This document shows positions 22,620 to 34,010 of a stretch of DNA of 64,000 nucleotides, piece by piece. Source of the stretch: Epinephelus fuscoguttatus (Eukaryota; Chordata; Actinopteri; Perciformes; Serranidae); the NCBI RefSeq assembly GCF_011397635.1, contig NC_064770.1:27421603-27485602 (forward strand). Reading direction: 5' to 3'. Numbering within the stretch: position 1 is the first letter of the stretch; each line of letters starts with the position of its first letter. The position numbers and the translations under genes were made by a program. The notes under the pieces were generated by a model. That model worked only from the letters and a program-made list of their open reading frames with translations. It was not told where the DNA came from and searched no databases.

Positions 22620-23289
22620 CAGTGGCTCCCAACCTGGGGGTCCTGTCCTCCACTACGGGTCGCCAAAGCTTCACGATACCTCATTGATTTGAAGGGGTGT
22701 AGGAAATCTTTTTAAAAGAATATACAGTAGGCATTTATCCCATTATTTCATGCATTTCTGTGAAGACAAATAAATGAAACTGTTCATTTTAAAGTTGATA
22801 TATAAACTTAAATCTCACAGGATAAGAACACAGTGAAGACCTGAACACAGTCATCTTCACAGAGCCTTCACTCTCTGTTGAACAGCCTCATCCTGCAGAA
22901 GAAAAATATGCAGTTGACACAATCAAAGAGCAAATAGAGCAGTGGCCAAGTGTCAGGGAGAAAATAACACTGGATTTGTCCAAAAAGACACCTGTTAAAT
23001 ATATATGTTTGTTTAAAAAGACAGAGAATCAAAGGAAATGTTTCCAAAAACTATCAGGAAAACTCATCTCTGATGAAATATTCACAGGAAATAATCTGCT
23101 TAAAATTGATCCAACCTGCTTGTTTTACACAAACTTCCTGCAGTTACTGCGTTCACTATTTGTGCTATACTTTTACATTATATCAGCTGTTCTGCACGGA
23201 ATATAAGATATCCATAAAATCTGCTACTTAGTCAGATTAAATATGTCACTTTGTCAAGTTCCCCTCAGATAAAAGGTTCGGGACCACTG
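22620..23289 (+). mobile_element. hAT-like element with open internal frame, copy B
   Basis: Same ends and insertion site as copy A, flanked by ccttatgg and cattatgg. The internal frame stays open here too, with SVEQPHPAEEKYAVDTIK and LSKKTPVKYICLFKK. Confidence 0.6.
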
Positions 23290-23518
23290 CATTATGGTGA
23301 CAAGTAAAGACATAAAAATTCTGTAGGAATTTTATTGCAACTGGAGATGTTTATTGATGAAAATGAAATGTATTAAAGGCTAAAGCTACATTAAGCATCA
23401 GGATAAAGGGTTCCCATGAGTCTGCCATGTTAAAACAAATTAAATATGAAATCAGTATATTTTCAGGAACCAAATGTGAACACATTTTTTTTACGCTCTC
23501 TGAAGTCCATCATTTCTG

Positions 23519-24337
23519 TAGACCTCCATACTGCTGAGGCTTTATCACACTGTGGAAAAAGTCCATTTGCAAACAGGAATGACATCAAGGGCTTGTATTT
23601 ACATGCATGTAATGCATACAGTATCTGCTATATGGTATGTTGTGTCGCTTCTACCTTGCTGGATAAAGTATAAATAGGCTGTGCATCAACCTGAGGCAGT
23701 TAACACCTAGATGTGCATAAAGCAGGCTTGGATCACTCTCAATATCCTCCTGAGACCCTGAGTCCTCATATGAGGACATTACATTTTGGGTTTACTGGAC
23801 TGTATACTTCAGGCTGCTTAACTTAGGCCTGTTGTCCTTGTACATTGACACTTTGTGCCATCTAGTGGTAGTAAGAGCACAATACACTAATCCATAATAA
23901 ACAAGATGGCAGGACAGTGGGACTTTACTGTCGTTTGAAATTGGGACTATATTTATCAGGTCCTACTAATCCAGAGTGGCTGGAGAAATAAAGAATACAT
24001 ACAAACAAAAGTTTGGGTCTTGGGAGGATATGCATTTAGAGTTTAGAATCATAAAGTAGTTGGTTATGCCTTGTTGATGCAGGTGGTAATTTCTGGTGTT
24101 AAAAGGGTAAAAAAAAAAAAGCTAAACGTCTCGGGTAAAACTGGGCATAGACTTTGTTTTTAGACGACTAGCTACATATATCTTTAGTTCCAACAGTGAT
24201 TTCTGTTTCAGTGTTTGGACCTGCTCTATACTGAAGGATTGTGCTACAGTACTGCTGTTCAGGTAAAACCACAATAAATAACAAACATAATAAAATTTCT
24301 CATTTGTTTCCTTCGTTTCATTCCAACTAGTTCATAA
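23519..24337 (+). other. Orphan 3' end of a lost IFI44-like copy (after copy 3)
   Basis: From TAG at 23519 it matches the 3' flank of copy 6, as after copies 2 and 4. It is interrupted at 23746-24027 by a MITE. Confidence 0.6.
23746..24027. mobile_element. 282-bp MITE with ATAT target duplication
   Basis: Ends CCTCCTGAGACCC and, inverted, CCTCCCAAGACCC. ATAT is duplicated at 23742-23745 and 24028-24031. The sister spacers at about 15,215, 30,310 and 42,135 keep the empty site (ctcaatatgcatt). No coding capacity. Superfamily not assigned. Confidence 0.85.
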
Positions 24338-24600
24338 CATAGACTGTTTACATAATGAACATAGCTACTGTGACTCCACCCATTGGTTTGTAGACTGGTT
24401 TGTGGATTCTTAAGCCTTGAATTCGACATTTTGGCCGTCTCCAATTTGTTTTTTATTGGAGTCAGAAGTGACCATATTTGGGTGAGGGGCTGGCCCTGTG
24501 GAGGAGCTGGGGTGGATCTGACTGGGAAGCAGAGGACACTATTGGCAGACAGCCTGTCACTCAAACCAGCCATTAACTTTAAGCTTTAATTAAATGTAAA
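24338..24600 (+). repeat. Dispersed MITE-like repeat beginning catagactg, copy B
   Basis: Paralogue of 15513-15775, in the same relative place, with the same missing far end. The spacer that follows (24,600-25,080) equals 15,776-16,250 and then passes straight into gaggctgcatatcaagg. The GATATC-rich element, its right-hand spacer and the SINE are all absent here. Confidence 0.5.
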
Positions 24601-25193
24601 CAGGTAAGTTGTAAGTTCACTCCCTATAGCTGTCATGAAGAGGAGAAAAATTAGCTATGGAGAGCAAAAGTGTTTTTCTACCAGGCTGTAAATATATTTA
24701 TTCCTGCTGTAAAGTTGGGCCTTGTAACACGGGGGTCTGTGGAGATCCACTGGCTTATATGAGAGAGAGAGAGCACAACCTGGTGCTTTATCCATGTGCA
24801 TGTTTCCCAAACTCAGTCACAGGGTGGGGCTTGTCAGGTGATGGAGAAAATATGCAGCAGTGTCTGCAGTTCAGGTAGGCAGTCTGCTGCCATGGTACTG
24901 CAGCAGGTGCTGTGAATTTGCCCTTGGAGAAACCAGAACAGACATCTGCACAAGAGAGAGTCACCTCAGCATCTCCAAAGCTTTTCATTGGATCCATTGG
25001 TGTCCAGGAGCTGCTGAAACCTTTGTGTGGGGGCTGGGCATTCTGGAGGGACTTTCCAGCTTTTAAAAATTAAACCATATTACTTGGGTCATGTGAGGCT
25101 GCATATCAAGGTCTGACACACCCACAAAGCCCCCACATGCCTGTTACTGGAATGCCATGAGATAAAACTGTTTCAGATCACATGACCCAAAAG

Positions 25194-25203
25194 GAAACCG
25201 AAA
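25194..25203 (+). promoter_or_regulatory. ISRE core upstream of IFI44-like copy 4
   Basis: GAAACCGAAA, perfect IRF/ISRE core, shortly before the candidate non-coding exon 1 donor (exon end 25299). Confidence 0.6.
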
Positions 25204-25731
25204 GGACATACATTCGAAGCTGTGTGACCTGAAATGATGCGCATCAATGAAAGGTCACACCAAACATCATCATCACGGCATCAACAACCACACCCAGAGG
25301 TAGGCTTATACACCAACCATGTTTTTGCGATTCACTTAGGAACATTAACTCATGATCATTAACTATTTTAGTTTGTCTACAAGAGACTGTGGTTCTGTTG
25401 TCAGATCATTTGTCAAAGACATAAAAAGGAACTTGGAATACCATATAAAAAGCTTTATTTCTCAATTTCAGGAGCATTAATTGAGGGAAACCATCACCAC
25501 TTCCTTCCTCGGGCAGAACAGCTGAGGTAAGATTGTTTTATGATATTTATATGTTAGATACGTTTTCTTAGGATGGACAAGTTGAAGAAAGAACAAGAAA
25601 ATACTAGAGAGTGCAGTCATTTTGAGGTCGAACTCTTATAATGGTTTAATATCAGTACTGTATCAGTAAATTCATGGAGTGGGTCTATTTGATTTTCAAT
25701 TTCTGTCTTTAGTTTGATCAGGTTAAAGTGA

Positions 25732-25766
25732 AAAATGCCTGTAAATCTTTTGTTTACAGGCATTTT
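25732..25766 (+). repeat. Perfect 14-bp hairpin in 5' UTR intron of copy 4
   Basis: Identical arms and loop to the hairpin of copy 3. Confidence 0.8.
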
Positions 25767-25971
25767 GTCAGTTTATTTTGTTAACCTGTTTACTTTCACT
25801 TTCACTTCTTAACTTACTGTATATTTTCAGCTTTTCAATTGAATTTGATTAAAAATAACCATAAAGACTGAATACTTTGCTCATGCAGAGCATGACATTT
25901 GCTTTGGTATTAAGTAATATGCGTTAATAATGTTTCTTGTTTACATGTTGCCTTTATATCTTGTTGTAGCC

Positions 25972-27809
25972 ATGGGAAGTATATTCTTCAAAACTGAACC
26001 CCCCCCACCTTCTCCCAGTAAGACACTCAAATTATTACAGAACATTGTTTAAATACGTGGATAAAAATAGAAATAACAGATTCTTCATTTATTTTAAAAG
26101 TTCCTTTAAATGTGACTCCTTACAACAACTTTACATTTGCATTTTACTTGTCAGCTTTTGATGAACCATGGAGGAACATACCATGGGGGTGAGTGGTTTC
26201 TTTAATGTTTTGGTTCCTCTGGTTTTATGACTTTTCTACTAATTTCAAAAACCAACACTGAGCACACTCATTTGTTGAAACTGCCTCTTGCTATGTTCTT
26301 TTGATTTTGTTGTCAGACTCACTAATGTTGAAGATGAATGTCACCAGTGTCTATAACAACAATGCAGCAGCCCCATGAAACCATATGTTTACACAAACTG
26401 ATTTAAACAAGTAAATCTAAAATGTAACCTTTTCTTCATTGAACAGTGACAAAGACAGAGACCTGCAGGTTGTGAAGGATTATCAGCCTCATAACGATGA
26501 GGTCCAACAGCTCAGAATTCTGCTTCATGGACCCTCTGGTTCTGGCAAGTCCAGCTTCATCAACTCTGTTGACAGTGCTTTACAAGGCAGAATCACTGGT
26601 CGGGCTTTGGCAGATGCAATCTCTCACCACAGCTTCACCATAAAAGTATGACTCACTGAATTTTTTATATGCACCTGCTATGATAATTGAACCACACAGA
26701 TGAGCAGTGATGCAACTAGTTGTGATGAAACTGATGAGCAAAACACAAACTGCTATATCGCCATCACTCAATAGGTGGCACTGTTGTCCTTATAACTGCA
26801 CTTTTCTGTTTTACAGTACAAAAGTTACAAAATCCAAAAAGGAGGACCAGGGACGTTTTACCCTTTTGCCTTCACTGACATCATGGGCCTTGATAAGGAT
26901 ACCAGCAGAGGAGTTTCTGTGGAAGACATCAAACTGGCCATGATGGGACACATTAAAGATGGATACACTGTAAAATATACTGAATTCATTCAACTCTGTT
27001 GGATATATTTCAGTAAATCAATCCAGCTTTGAGATCTGTTTAGCACTAACAATTTTTTTTTACAAAAATCATAAAGTATAAACTATTTACATGCAAAGGT
27101 CATTTTGTAAAATTTAATTTCACATTCTTTTCCAGTTCAATCCTCTCACTAAAATATCAGAGAATGATCCAGACTACAACAAAGACCCCACCCTGAAGGA
27201 CCAAGTTCATGTTCTGGTTTGTGTCGTCTCTGCTGACACATCAAGAATCGTGAGTGATGAACATGTGGTAAAGATGAGGGATGTCAGACTGGCAGCCAGA
27301 GACATGGGTAAGAGTTATAGGGTTAGTTATTGGGTTTCATAAATTTAATCCAATAACCTGACAAACATTATCTTGATTAAACTGGATTCTGCTCTGTATC
27401 GGCAGGAATTCCTGAAGTGGCTATTCTCACCAAAATTGACAAAGTCTGTCCAGAGGTCAAAAAAGACATAAAGAACGTGTATAAGAGCAAGTACCTGAAG
27501 AATAAGGTAAGTTTATCTTGGTGATTGACCTTGTAGAGAGTTGTTATTCAAGTTGGAATATAATTCTGTTTTACATTGCATTACACAAAAATCTCCTTTG
27601 ATCAGCTCTTTGCTGTCATTCCTTAAATGTTGAATGTTCATATTTAGATGGAGGAACTGAGTGTGGTGCTGGGTATTCCAGAGTACTCCATCTTTCCTGT
27701 GAAGAACTACCACTCAGAGATCGACACAGACGATGACACTGATACACTGATACTGAGCGCACTGAGACGCATCATTAACTCAGGAGAAGACTTTGTCAAC
27801 GACCAGTAG
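25972..27809 (+). CDS. ifi44l: IFI44-like protein, copy 4 (288 aa, seven coding exons)
   Basis: Coding exons are 25972-26017, 26155-26188, 26447-26645, 26817-26969, 27136-27307, 27406-27506 and 27648-27809. A non-coding exon is at 25472-25526. It starts [15 protein letters not shown], then [12 protein letters not shown]. The P-loop [16 protein letters not shown] and LTKID are all present. Exon 5 carries RGVSVEDIK, like copies 6 and 7, while exon 6 carries SENDPDYN, like copies 1 and 2. This mosaic suggests gene conversion. The intron between exons 4 and 5 is the shortest in the array because a segment of about 250-300 bp kept by copies 1, 2, 3, 5 and 7 is missing. A poly(A) signal is at 28986-28991. 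Function is inferred from the IFI44 family. Confidence 0.9.
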
Positions 27810-27965
27810 ACCTCCATACTGCTGACAAATCTTACTTTACAGACAGACGTCACCTAATCACAGCGAGAAAAAAGTCAGTCTGCAACATAAAATGCATGCA
27901 TGTAATACAATATCAGGCATTTAAAAATATGTTTTAAGCTATGATTTAAAAACAGGTAATGTGCT

Positions 27966-28605
27966 AGCCAGCCTAATCCCCTCAGGCAGAGAATTCCAGA
28001 GCTTCGGGGCCTTGATGGCAAAGGCCCGGTCACCTTTAGTTACCAACCGCAATCTAGGGACGACTAGTTAGGGCAGGCTCGAGGATCTCAGGTCACGACT
28101 TGGAGCACAGGTAGTCAGAAGCTCAGCTGTATAACTCAGCACTCATGCTGAGCTTTAAAAGTTAATAAAATGATCTTAAAATCAGTTCTGAAGTTAACAG
28201 GCGTTAACGTTGGGGTGATATGTGACGTATGATTTGTCCTAGTTAAAATACGAGCTGCAGCGTTCTGCACTAGTTGAAGCTGAGCTACTGAAGATTTCCT
28301 GAGGCATGTAAACAGTGAGTTCCAGTAGTCGCGAGAAAATACAAAAGCATGAATACGCTTTTGTAGGTCAGGAAAAGACAGTTGATTTTGATGATATTTC
28401 GTAGGTGAAAGTGGCAGGATTCAATGAGATTATTGACATGTGGTTCAAAGTTCAGTTGAGAATGAAAAGTGTAGCCTAAATCTCTTGCCGTAGATTTTAT
28501 ATTAGTTGCCAGAGCACAAATAAAGAGTTGTAATATCCTTGGTGATTGAAGCCAAAGATTCTTACTTCTGTCCATTAAAGTGCTCAGACAGCTGACATTA
28601 TCTGG
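27966..28605 (-). mobile_element. L2/Rex1-type LINE 3' remnant, after copy 4
   Basis: Paralogue of the remnants after copies 2, 3 and 7, almost identical to that after copy 3. Confidence 0.75.
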
Positions 28606-29189
28606 CTTAAAGGACAGCTAGCACAACCTAATACATATAGTCTCTGCTATTGGTCAGTCTTACCTTGCTGAATAAAGTATTACTAAGCTGTGTCATACTC
28701 ACTATGCATTTCAGTTTTTTGCATCATCTATGCTAGTATGTTTTGTTGTTATAGTTGGTCATTTTTGGTGTTGTAGTCTCTCAGTAATGATGAATCCAGT
28801 GATTAGCAGATCAGAGGACATGTGTAGGTTAAACCTGGGCTAAATTGGTTCAAAGGTGTAACGATTTAAGACTACTGATTATGAATGCTGTTCTTATGTG
28901 TATGTTGTTCCAACAGTATGTCTATGTCTGAAACTGCTTGATAATGACACATTGTGTTACAGTACTGCTGCTCAGCTGAAACCACAATAAATGACATTAC
29001 TGAAGTGCGTCACTAGTTTCCTTTGATTTCATTACCTCTAGTCCATGAGTAGACTGTGTTGGAATGCAGCCCATTGAAGGTGATTAACACAGTATTACAC
29101 AATATAATGTGATACAGCGATACTGCAATAACACTGGAAAATCTAACACTATACAAAACTAAACTGAGGCATGAAGTAGTTCCTGATGG

Positions 29190-29858
29190 CAGTGGCTCCC
29201 AACCTGGGGGTCCTGTCCTCCACTAGGGGTCGCCAAAGCTTCACGATACCTCATTGATTTGAAGGGGTTAGGAAATCTTTTTCAACGAATATACAGTAGG
29301 CATTTATCCCATTATTTCATGCATTTCTGTGAAGACAAATAAATGAAACTGTTCATTTTAAAGTTGATATACAAACTTAAATCTCACAGGATAAGAACAC
29401 AGTGAAGACCTGAACACAGTCATCTTCACAGAGCCTTCACTCTCTGCTGAACAGCCTCATCCTGCAGGAGAAAAATACGCAGTTGACACAATCAGAGAGC
29501 AAATAGAGCAGTGGCCAAGTGTCAAGGAGAAAATAACACTGGATTTGTCCAAAAAGACACTTGTTAAATATATATGTTTGTTTAAAAAGACAGAGAATCA
29601 AAGAAGAGGTTTCCAAAAACTATCAGGAAAATTCATCTCTGATGAAATATTCACAGGAAATAATCTGCTTAAAATTGATCCAACCTGCTTGTTTTACACA
29701 AACTTCCTGCAGTTACTGCGTTCACTATTTGTGCTATACTTTTACATTATATCAGCTGTTCTGCATGGAATATAAGATATCCATAAAATCTGCTACTTAG
29801 TCAGATTAAATATGTCACTTTGTCAAGTTCTCCTCAAATAAAAGGTTCGGGACCACTG
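29190..29858 (+). mobile_element. hAT-like element with open internal frame, copy C
   Basis: Same ends and site as copies A and B, flanked by cctgatgg and cattatgg. The internal frame is open, with KYAVDTIREQIEQWPSVK and CLFKKTENQRRGFQKL. Confidence 0.6.
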
Positions 29859-30087
29859 CATTATGGTGACAAGTAAAGACATAAAAATTCTGTAGGAATT
29901 TTATTGCAACTGGAGATGTTTATTGATGAAAATGAAATGTATTAAAGGCTAAAGCCACATTAAGCATCAGGATAAAGGGTTCCCATGAGTCTGCCATGTT
30001 AAAACAAATTAAATATGAAATCAGTGTATTGTCAGGAACCAAATGTGAACACATTTTTTTTACGCTCTCTGAAGTCCATCATTTCTG

Positions 30088-30617
30088 TAGACCTCCATAC
30101 TGCTGAGGCTTTATCACACTGTGGAAAAAGTCCATTTGTAAACAGGAATGACATAAAGGGCTTGTATTTACATGCATGTAATGCATATAGTATCTGCTAT
30201 ATGGTATGTTGTGTCGCTTCTACCTTGCCGGATAAAGTATAAATGGGCTGTGCGTCAACCTGAGGCAGTTAACACCTAGATGTGCATAAAGCAGGCTTGG
30301 ATCACTCTCAATATGCATTTAGACTTTAGAATCATAAAGTAGTTGGTTATGCTTTGTTGATGCAGGTGGTAATCTCTGGTGTTAAAAGCGTCAAAAGAAA
30401 GCTAAACGTCTCGGGTAAAACTGGGCATAGACTTTGTTTTTAGACGACTAGCTACATGTATCTTTAGTTCCGACAGTGATTTCTGTTTGAGTGTTTGGAC
30501 CTGCTCTATACTGAAGGATTGTGCTACAGCACTGCTGTTCAGGTAAAACCACAATAAATAACAAACATAGTAAAATTTGTCATTAGTTTCCTTCGTTTCA
30601 TTCCAACTAGTCCATAC
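30088..30617 (+). other. Orphan 3' end of a lost IFI44-like copy (after copy 4)
   Basis: The TAG at 30088-30090 and following sequence match the 3' flank of copy 6. No exon precedes it. Confidence 0.6.
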
Positions 30618-30880
30618 CATAGACTGTATACATAATGAACATAGCTACTGTGACTCCACCCATTGGTTTGTAGACTGGTTTGTGGATTTTTAAGCCTTGA
30701 ATTCGACATTTTGGCCGTGTCCAACTTGTTTTTGTTGGAGTCAGAAGTGACCATATTTGGGTGAGGGGCTGGCCCTGTGGAGGAGCTGGGGTGGATCTGA
30801 CTGGGAAGCAGAGGACACTATTGGCAGACAGCCTGTCACTCAAACCAGCCATTAACTTTAAGCTTTAATTAAATGTAAAC
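30618..30880 (+). repeat. Dispersed MITE-like repeat beginning catagactgtata, copy C
   Basis: Near-identical to 15513-15775, as is the spacer that follows to 31,355. Confidence 0.5.
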
Positions 30881-31355
30881 AGGTAAGTTGTAAGTTCACT
30901 CCCGATAGCTGTCATGAAGAGGAGAAAAATTAGTTTTTCTACCAGGCTGTAAATATATTTATTCCTGCTGTAAAGTTGGGCCTTGTAACACGGGGGTCTG
31001 TGGAGATCCACTGGCTTATATGAGAGAGAGAGAGCACGACCTGGTGCTTTATCCATGTGCATGTTTCCCAAACTCAGTCACAGGGTGGGGCTTGTCAGGT
31101 GATGGAGAAAATATGCAGCAGTGTCTGCAGTTCAGGTAGGCAGTCTGCTGCCATGGTACTGCAGCAGGTGCTGTGAATTTGCTCTTGGAGAAACCAGAAC
31201 AGACATCTGCACAAGAGAGAGTCACCTCAGCATCTCCAAAGCTTTTCATTGGATCCATTGGTGTCCAGGAGCTGCTGAAACCTTTGTGTGGGGGCTGGGC
31301 ATTCTGGAGGGACTTTCCAGCTTTTAAAACTTCAACAGTGTTACTTGGGTCATGT

Positions 31356-32518
31356 CTATGGCAAGCCATTTTAACATTTAATAGCTAAGCTTGACTATCC
31401 AGAATTAACATTATAGATATCAACAACTTCATTTTGACTAGTCGTGATTACCTTGTGACTAGTAAGAATTTTCATTCAAGATATCTATAACTTCATTCTG
31501 ACCAGTCAAAACGACAGTTAGAGATATCTGTAATTCAGTTTCGATTAGGCAGAATGAAAGTTAAAGATATCTCAAACATAAATATGATGACTCAGAATTG
31601 TTGTTCAAGACGTTGATCATGCCAGGCATCCCATTCATTGCTCATTATGGCCAGCTTTCCATTGGATATTGGCTCAGTAAACAATGCAATTGAACAGTGT
31701 TAGCAGAAGAAAAGCAGTAAACCCTCTGCATTTCTCGACAGCTCCTGTCCTGCATGGGCTGCAGCGTTAAAAACCCTGTCAAAAATGGTTTATGGCATAT
31801 GGCAAGCCGTTTTAGCATTTCATAGCTAGGCTGGAGAAATAAGGTTGCAGTGGTCGATGATTTGAATGGGTTTGATTCATTGAATAGCAAGCCTCATTTT
31901 GCCTAGTCAAAACTCTGATTCAAGATATCTGCAATTACATTTTGACTAGGCAGAATGAGAGTTAAGATATCTCCAATTTGGATATCTCTTATCAGAATCC
32001 TTCAACTATCTACAACTTGATTATAGATATCTGCAATTAAATTACGACTATCCCTAATTCTAGTTTGAGATATCTACAACATAATTTGACTGGTCATAAT
32101 TCCACTTAAAGATATCTATAGTGTTATTCTGACTAGGTAAAACTCAATTTAAGATATCTAAATTGTATTTTTAAATATCTTGAATCAAGGGGGGGTTGAA
32201 GATATCTCGAACTGGAATTGCGACTTGCCGACAATATGTTGTAGATATCTCTAACTGCGATTAGGGTTAATCATAATTCTGATGTAGATATCTGCAATGT
32301 GAGCTGTGGATATCTGTAACTTAATTATGACTATCTGTAATGAGAAACCCCATAGCCTACACAAGCATGGGAAAAGTGACGTCATTTGTCACTTTTTTTT
32401 AGTAAAATGTAGTTGTGGGTATCTGAAATGTTATTTTTGAATAGGAAGAATTGAATTAAGGATATCTGCAATATATATTTCCAGCCTAGCAATTAAATGT
32501 TAAAACGGCTTGCCATAG
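31356..32518. mobile_element. GATATC-rich terminal-inverted-repeat element, copy B
   Basis: Duplicate of 16252-17472 in the same flanks, with small internal deletions (about 58 bp shorter). Its left end has one mismatch (gcaagccatttt). It was duplicated with its surroundings rather than inserted anew. Confidence 0.6.
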
Positions 32519-32880
32519 GACGCGGAGCCTCCAAGCATTCCTATGAGACAGCGCTGAGCAGGTTTTCTTCACGCAGCAAAGCGAGACGGTCATTGGATAA
32601 ATGCGACAAAATCATCACTTCCAGGGAGGCTCAGCTTCCCTGGGACCTAAAGGAGCGGTAGGTGGGAGAGGACGCTCGGTGTATGCATGATGATTGGAGG
32701 AAATGTCTAGAAGGCTGAACCCCATTGTAACAGACAGCGCTTTGGAAAGTTCCTTATTTCCATAAGCCATATAGCTCATTTTCACCGTTTGTACACAGTT
32801 CAGGTGTTAAACCCACGTGAAAATGTGTAAGGTGTGTTTTGCTGTGGTTCTGTGGCATGAATGTGGTTGAAAAACGGCTT

Positions 32881-33140
32881 TCCACTGATTGTCACACACC
32901 TGAGTGTGTGAAATTTGTTGTCTGCATTTGACCCATCCCCTGAGGGAGCGGTGAGCAGCAGCGGTGCCGCGCTCGGGAATCATGTGGTGATCTAACCTCT
33001 GAATTCCAACCCGTGATGTTGAGTAGGAGGTAAAACAATGGCAATAGCAATAGCAATAGCCTTTGGTATGACCCAGCCAGGGATTGAACCCACAACCTTC
33101 CACAGTCAGAGCAGACACTCTACCACTAAGCCACTGAGCT
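32881..33140 (-). mobile_element. tRNA-derived SINE, copy B
   Basis: Same SINE and orientation as 17961-18214. Box B inverse gggattgaacc is intact. About 110 bp upstream of it in copy A is deleted here. Confidence 0.65.
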
Positions 33141-33215
33141 AGTGTAACATAACTCCTATATGCCTGTTACTGGACTGCCCGGAGATCAAGTTGTTTCAGA
33201 TCACATGACCCAAAG

Positions 33216-33225
33216 GAAACCGAAA
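33216..33225 (+). promoter_or_regulatory. ISRE core upstream of IFI44-like copy 5
   Basis: GAAACCGAAA, perfect core. The candidate non-coding exon 1 ends at 33306. Confidence 0.6.
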
Positions 33226-33739
33226 GGATGTTCATTCAAAGCTGTGTGGCCTGAGACAATGCGCATCAGTATCACACCAAACCGGCATCAACAACCACAC
33301 CCAGAGGTAGGCCTATACACCAACCATCTTTTTGCGATTCACTTAGGAACATTAACTCATGATCAGTAACTATTTTAGTTTGTCTACAAGAGACTGTGGT
33401 TCTGTTGTCAGATCATTTGTCAAAGACATAAAAAAGAACTTGGAATACCATATAAAAAGCTTTATTTCTCAATTTCAGGAGCATTCATTGAGGTAAACCA
33501 TCACCACTTCTTTTCCTCGGGCAGAACAGCTGAGGTAAGATTGTTTTATGATATTTATATGTTAGATACGTTTTCTTAGGATGGACAAGTTGAAGAGAGA
33601 ACAAGAAAATACTAGAGAGTGCAGTCATTTTGAGGTCGAACTCTTATAATGGTTTAACATCAGTACTGTATCAGTAAATTCATGGAGTGGGTCTATTTGA
33701 TTTTAAATGTATGTCTTTAGTTTGATCAGGTTAAAGTGA

Positions 33740-33774
33740 AAAATGCCTGTAAATCTTTTGTTTACAGGCATTTT
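33740..33774 (+). repeat. Perfect 14-bp hairpin in 5' UTR intron of copy 5
   Basis: Identical to the hairpins of copies 3, 4 and 7. Confidence 0.8.
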
Positions 33775-34010
33775 GTCAGGTTTTTTTTGTTAGTTTATCT
33801 GTTTATTTTCCCTTTCTCTTCTTATTTCTGCTTTTCAAATGAATCTGATTAAAAATAATCAAAGACTGAATACTTTGCTCATGCAGCACATTGAGTTTGA
33901 ACTTATAAAGAAATATTCAGAAAGATTGGGTCTCAAAAGTTCCTTGCTTTGCTTTTAAGTAATACACTTTAATAATTGTTCACATGTTGCCTTTATATCT
34001 TGTTGTAGCC

